Shown here in pieces: positions 59,314 to 64,000 of a DNA stretch of 64,000 nt. The DNA is from Atrina japonica. Lineage: Eukaryota > Mollusca > Bivalvia > Pterioida > Pinnidae. Under the pieces are notes generated by a model. The model was given only the letters and a program-made list of their open reading frames with translations. It was not told where the DNA came from and did no database searches. The DNA lies in contig BROG01000985.1 of assembly GCA_030159075.1 (NCBI GenBank), positions 104,501 through 168,500 on the forward strand. The letters run 5' to 3'. Numbering within the stretch: position 1 is the first letter of the stretch; every line of letters begins with the position of its first letter. The translations under genes and the position numbers were made by a program.

Positions 59314-59885
59314 ATACGGAAGCCGATACGTGCCACATGTAGTAATAAAAATATGTCGTTATAACGACATATATCTTGTTAAAACGACTTAATATGTCGT
59401 TATAACGAGATATGTATTATCTTGTTATAACAAGATATTATGTCGTTATAACAAGATATTATGTCGTAATAACAAGATATTATGTTGTTATAACGAGATA
59501 TGAATTATCTTGTTATAACAAGATATTATGTCGTTATAACAATATAATATGTCGTAATAACAAGATATTATGTCGTAATAACAATATATTATGTTGTTAT
59601 AACGAGATATGAATTATCTTGTTATAACAAGATATTATGTCGTAATAACAAGATATTATGTCGTAATAACAAGATATTATGTCGTTATAACAAGATATGA
59701 ATTATCTTGTTATAACAAGATATTATGTCGTTATAACAAAATAGTATGTCGTAATAACAAGATATTATGTCGTAATAACAAGATATTATGTTGTTATAAC
59801 AAGATATGAATTATCTTGTTATAACAAGATATTATGTCGTAATAACAAGATAATATGTCGTAATTACGGAAGCGTATTTGGGCCA
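59314..59885 (+). mobile_element. TACGGAAG element with a palindromic 21-bp tandem core
   Basis: The head TACGGAAGCCGATACGTGCC is followed by more than 20 units such as TATCTTGTTATAACAAGATA (a perfect palindrome) and TATGTCGTAATAACAAG. A second head, TACGGAAGCGTATTTGGGCC, starts at 59865, just after the array and in the same direction. Markers GATATGAATTATC (first as GATATGTATTATC) occur near 59411, 59499, 59607, 59696 and 59805, an alternating spacing of about 88 and 108 bp. ORFs of ITRYYV/NKILCR repeats are by-products. Confidence 0.75.
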
Positions 59886-60228
59886 CGAGTTGTCTTATAA
59901 CTGTTAGTTATTAAGGTTTTATTTGAATTTTTTTCACATCGTTGTTCTTAATAAGGCATAACACCGCATTACTATCTGGTAATAATTGTGTTACAAGACA
60001 CTAATCATGTTATATTGTATCATTCTTATTCAATATTATTATTAACGCAACCTTAATTTAAAGAAGCTATATTTTATGAAAAATAAACCACTTCTAACTT
60101 TTCACGAAATACTCCTTTTTTAAGGCATTGTCTTGAGAAAATTGCAACAAATTGTTGTGTAATATCACAACCTTCATTTATCTATTTCTATATATTTTAA
60201 TGGTGTCTTAATTTAAGTTGTATTATGG
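59886..60228. other. Spacer
   Basis: AT-rich, with no feature recognised. Confidence 0.3.
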
Positions 60229-60321
60229 TTTAACCCTTTCACCCCTGAAAATCTGAGTGGTATGCTCTTTTTATTGTTAAAGACTAGTTTTTTTATGGTC
60301 TGTAGGGTTGAAAGGGTTAAA
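60229..60321. repeat. TTTAACCC hairpin repeat, related in layout to the stop-codon hairpins
   Basis: TTTAACCCTTTCACCCCT at the left pairs with GGGTTGAAAGGGTTAAA at the right. The length is 93 bp, the same as the stop-codon hairpins, with TTAA at both ends, but the central sequence differs. No gene end was recognised beside it. Confidence 0.65.
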
Positions 60322-60662
60322 TAGACCATTGTAACTCGCTGGCAAATTTTGTCGAGTCAGATTATATATTTTCATACCGTCGCAGGACAGAATATTTATT
60401 TTAAAGCAGACCAGAGACAGATTGTTTATATTCTTCATTTTTTTTACATTTGTAGTGAGAAAAGTATTATATTGCTGTGGCGGATAAAAAAATGTCATAG
60501 GGGAGTTGAGGGTGTAACATAAAGAACATTTATACTGTTTAAAACTGATACATATCTTACAATACATACGACACTGCATATTGGATTAGTGAGGCGAGAT
60601 TTCGCCACGGAAAATGAGACACGCTCTCGCATCTTTCAGAAAATTTCAGAAATTTGGAATCC
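60322..60662. other. Spacer
   Basis: Part of a 100-codon minus-strand ORF (60579-60277) without recognised domain. It contains two CxxC/CxxxC pairs but nothing diagnostic. Confidence 0.3.
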
Positions 60663-60668
60663 TGAACA

Positions 60669-61118
60669 TACGGAAGTATGGAAGGAACGTGTAAAAAAAT
60701 TATCTCGTGCGCACGACATAATATTTTTTTTCCTCAAATATTATGCCGTGCGCACGACTTAATTTTTTTTTCTCTCATTTTTTATATCGTGCGCACGACT
60801 TAATATTTTTTTTCTCTCATTTGTTATATCGTGCGCACGACTTTATGTTTTTTTTTCTCATTTGTTATGTCGTGCGTACGACTTAATATTTTTTTTTTTC
60901 GCACGACATAACAAATGAGAGAAAAAAAAAATATAAAGTCGTGCGCACGATATAACAAATGAGAAAAAAAAAAACATTAAGTCATGCGCACGATATAACA
61001 AATGAGAAAAAAAAATATTAAGTCGTGCGCACGACATGATTTTTGAAGAAAAATAGTATTAAGTCGTGTGCACGAGATAAAATATTTTTTTTCCACATAT
61101 CCCTTCCATACTTCCGTA
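60669..61118. mobile_element. TACGGAAG element, complete: TIRs, 6-bp TSD, palindrome array
   Basis: The ends TACGGAAGTATGGAAGG and CCTTCCATACTTCCGTA are perfect inverse copies of 17 bp, flanked by TGAACA on both sides (60663-60668 and 61119-61124). The interior is about ten copies of the palindrome TCGTGCGCACGA (some with one change). They are separated by CT-rich TTTTTTTTCTCTCATTTGTT links in the left half and by their reverse complement in the right half, so the whole element can fold back on itself. There is no ORF. Confidence 0.9.
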
Positions 61119-61124
61119 TGAACA

Positions 61125-61734
61125 GGCATTTTATCAGCGTCAAGATACAAAATTACGCCTGTCTACCTGGCTAATACAGTGGCGTAGGAAGCAAATCAAA
61201 AGGGGGGCAAATTTGTTTTTCTGAAAATGTTTTCCCCGGTAAAATAAAATATTTTCATATACCTTTTGATTATGCAATAAACATATACAACAGTGGCGGA
61301 TCTAGATTTTTTTCAAGAGGGTGGTGAGTGGGTTTGATGCTGGAGACATGAAATTATACTTGTTAAAACTGTCATATAATGCATACCTCACCAAAGGCAG
61401 ACTTATGATTTAAAGTTGGATAGGGTGCAAATGTAGAATATATTCGCATTTTACATTTGAAAGCTCCGGGAAGCATTTTCCTGGATTCCAGATGTGTTGA
61501 TAATATAAAAAAATGTATGTGAAAAAGTTGGGGGGGGGGGCGTCTAGGTAATATGTCAAACTTATTATCAATCTAAACTAAAACTGTTTCAGGAAACATA
61601 ATCCATCCCTCTGATAGACGGATCAAACCTCCAAAATGAAGTGAAATTCAACTCCGGCTAGGGGATTCTAGAGTATGTTCTCCAGATAAAAGTTGGAATA
61701 TTTCCAATTTGGAAGCCCAATGAAGCATTTTGTA

Positions 61735-61767
<33 letters not shown>

Positions 61768-63540
61768 GAAACAAATCAGTTTTCCATATGTTCCAGGGAG
61801 TATACTAGTACTCTCTAGGAAATGTTAAATTTCACAAGTCCACAGAGTTCAAAGTTCATTATCTAGGTTCCAAACATTAAATTAGGAACTGGTTTTATCT
61901 CAAATTCATTAAACGGAGAGACTGATTATTTGTATATTTCAATTTTTTTTTTGGGGGGGGGGGGGTTTTGTCAGCGTTTTTCTACTTCCTCATGGTGGAT
62001 TTGCAGAACAAATGGATGCAGATGACCACTGATGGAGTCAGCAACGAAACTTCTTTGATCTCAATTATATATAAATGTCTTTATGTATTAATAAAAAAAG
62101 AGGGGGGTAGCCAGTCGACAAAATTTTAGAGAAATACGGCGAGCGAAGCGAGCCGAAACGTTTTTAAAAATGATTTTCTTTAGCACCAGTTAAGGTCAGA
62201 TTATTTATCAATTTGCTAATAAAGGACAGACTATTTCTTTTCAATGTTTTCAAGGCCAGAATATTAATTTAAAATTCTGCCAGCTCCCCCCGCAGAATCA
62301 ATAGTTATCGCCTTATATATCCCATTCCTTCCATATTTGGCATACAGAATGATGGCGAGAATGAACTGCATGGGAGCTTAAAAATTAAAAACAAGTTAGT
62401 GCGTTAATATTAGAAATATGACACAATTATTTGGAAAAATATCAAACAGAAAATGTCTTATAACGGACCAATCTAATTATAAACCGATCTCTAATCTCTC
62501 CTGTTTTCTGATATGTCGCGTGCAGGATCTAACGCAATCCGCTATGGGGTCACGCGAGGATGACCTCGTAAAATTGTCATTTTCGACCCATGAAAAAGCG
62601 ACTTACACAATCTTGTAAGCGATCTAATGGCAAAGAGATGTAAATATTTTGTTATGAAGACAGGTACATATCATAAACTCAGTAAACTGTCAGGCATCCT
62701 CAGGTGTACAGTGTACGATGTAGAGAGACTCATATAAATTGGAAGAGTAACTTTTGTTATACTTCATTTCTGTCATAGTGGAAGTCTTACAACATTTGTA
62801 CTATTTGCTCGTTGCCAAAGTACAAAAATCACCTATATGTCACGTACTTTGGCTAAAATACTATGAGTGCTGATCATAGGTATTTCTGTGTAGGTCATTC
62901 AAGAAGGCAGTTAAAACTGAATAGTGGGAAATCTACTGACCACCATAGCAAACCTCTGTAAATTACATAAGGGAGATAAGATTGCCATAGTAAATGGCCA
63001 GTGTGCTGTGTATACCACTACTCTAAAGAATTTTAATCCAAGCTGATAACGTTGCCCGAAATGCAACGTTTACTTGTGATGCTAAAAATAAACCAGTTTG
63101 TTTTTTAGAAAAGTTTCATTGTGATACAATGTATTTTGTGTAATTGTTTAAAAATTTTATTTTTAATTTCATGATCAACGGTTTTTCTATCTTGATTATT
63201 ATAATTAAGTTGTCTATGGCTAACTATTTAGAGAAACATTAATATGTACCGGTATATAGTAAGTTTTCATTAGCACCTATATATATATTTAATGCATTTA
63301 AAAAATATTTCATAAAATCGTAATGTTATTGGATTTGATTAATACATTTTTTGTAATTAGGTAAACCAACACGTTTTGTGTATATTTGCCCAACACTGGC
63401 GCAACAATGTACGCCGAACGACTCATTCATTTTCATACTTAGATATTTTGGCCTTTATCGGTCAAACCTTGTGCATGTACAAGACAGTATTTTAGTCCAA
63501 GACAGCATGCATGCAAACTAATCACGAATAGGTTTAAATA
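61125..63540. other. Spacer with homopolymer tracts and element ends
   Basis: CAGTGGCGTAGGAAG (61181) and CAGTGGCGGATCTAG (61292) look like hAT-type ends but have no partner. Poly-G lies at 61531, about 30 C at 61739-61768, and T-run/G-run at 61944-61966. GGCGAGCGAAGCGAGCC, a near palindrome, lies near 62139. No gene recognised. Confidence 0.45.
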
Positions 63541-63840
63541 CATTCAAAGTCAAGATCAGATTAACATACGTTGGCCCAATGTTGGTTCAACATTGTACAT
63601 TTAAAGTCAATGTCATATTAACGTACATTGGCCCAATGTTGGTTCAACATTGTACATTCAAAGTCAAGATCAGATTAACATACGTTGGCCCAATGTTGGT
63701 TCAACATTGTGCATTGAAAGTCAAGGTCATATTAACGTACATTGGCCCAATGTTGGCCTGATCTTGTACATTCAAGGTCAAGATCAGATTAACATACGTT
63801 GGCCCAATGTTGGTTCAACATTGTACATTCAAAGTCTAGA
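63541..63840 (+). repeat. Tandem repeat, 60-bp unit alternating in two types
   Basis: Five units contain TTGGCCCAATGTTGGTTCAA and CATTGTACATTCAAAGTC. They alternate between AGATCAGATTAACATACG and A(T/G)GTCATATTAACGTACA linkers, giving a dimer period of about 120 bp. ORFs of GPMLVQHCTFKVK repeats are by-products. Confidence 0.93.
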
Positions 63841-64000
63841 TCCTATTTAGACCCGGTCCGCAGAGTGATAACTCCATCATGATATCCAAGCTGTGAGCAA
63901 TTTTACAGATAGTGGGAATTAATCGCAAGAGACCTTTATGTGGATCATATAAAATGAAAGATCAGATGCATAAATACAGAACCAATATATTTTTATGCTG

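Noticed and set aside
59412..59809. Two ORFs of ITRYYV repeats
   Set aside because: Produced by the 21-bp palindromic array; no independent coding signal.
63579..63850. Repeat ORFs (GPMLVQHCTFKVK)
   Set aside because: By-product of the 60-bp tandem repeat.

Overview
The window looks like non-coding-rich nuclear DNA of a lophotrochozoan animal, most likely a marine bivalve or other mollusc. It has spliced genes with GT-AG introns, AT-rich spacers, many microsatellites, two families of tRNA-derived SINEs, Penelope-like and L1/Tx1-like retroelement remnants, a Polinton-type DNA polymerase remnant and many short inverted-repeat elements. The species cannot be named from sequence alone.

Three host genes can be supported. 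At 933-2668 (+) lie the last three coding exons of a front-end fatty acid desaturase (FADS family); its 5' part is outside the window. At 22546-24388 (-) is a two-exon carbohydrate sulfotransferase of the HNK-1/CHST8-14 type (405 aa). At 48652-49935 (-) is an alpha-1,3-fucosyltransferase whose coding sequence is one exon (427 aa). All three act at ER or Golgi membranes, but nothing shows that they are co-regulated. Four decayed protein-coding relics are also readable: a HECT/G2E3-like gene (16061-17745 +), a LINE with both ORFs (31490-35234 -), a protein-primed family B DNA polymerase (38375-40639 -) and Penelope-like reverse transcriptase/GIY-YIG pieces (52480-53700 -, 57000-57540 +, plus tails at 25165-25330 and 28960-29490).

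Layout: 1-3.6 kb, desaturase 3' end with intronic SINEs; 3.6-15.6 kb, repeats and inverted-repeat elements; 16-18.6 kb, HECT relic and a direct duplication; 19-21 kb, tandem arrays rich in AGGTCA half-sites; 22.4-24.4 kb, sulfotransferase; 25-31 kb, Penelope tails, a TIR element and a 34-35 bp minisatellite; 31.5-35.2 kb, LINE; 35.4-40.6 kb, SINE, hairpins and polymerase relic; 41-43 kb, a tandem array with regularly placed E-boxes and splice-donor-like sites followed by a promoter-like cluster; 43-48.3 kb, microsatellites and old duplications; 48.5-50 kb, fucosyltransferase; 50-64 kb, mostly repeats.

The two most notable observations are these. First, a roughly 92-bp hairpin repeat bounded by TTAA sits at or just after the stop codon of all three host genes, in the same orientation relative to the gene, and in two of them the TTAA itself supplies the stop codon. 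Second, a group of elements beginning TACGGAAG carries internal tandem arrays of short palindromes; one of them (60669-61118) has clean terminal inverted repeats and a 6-bp target duplication. Whether either is already catalogued cannot be decided without a repeat-library search.
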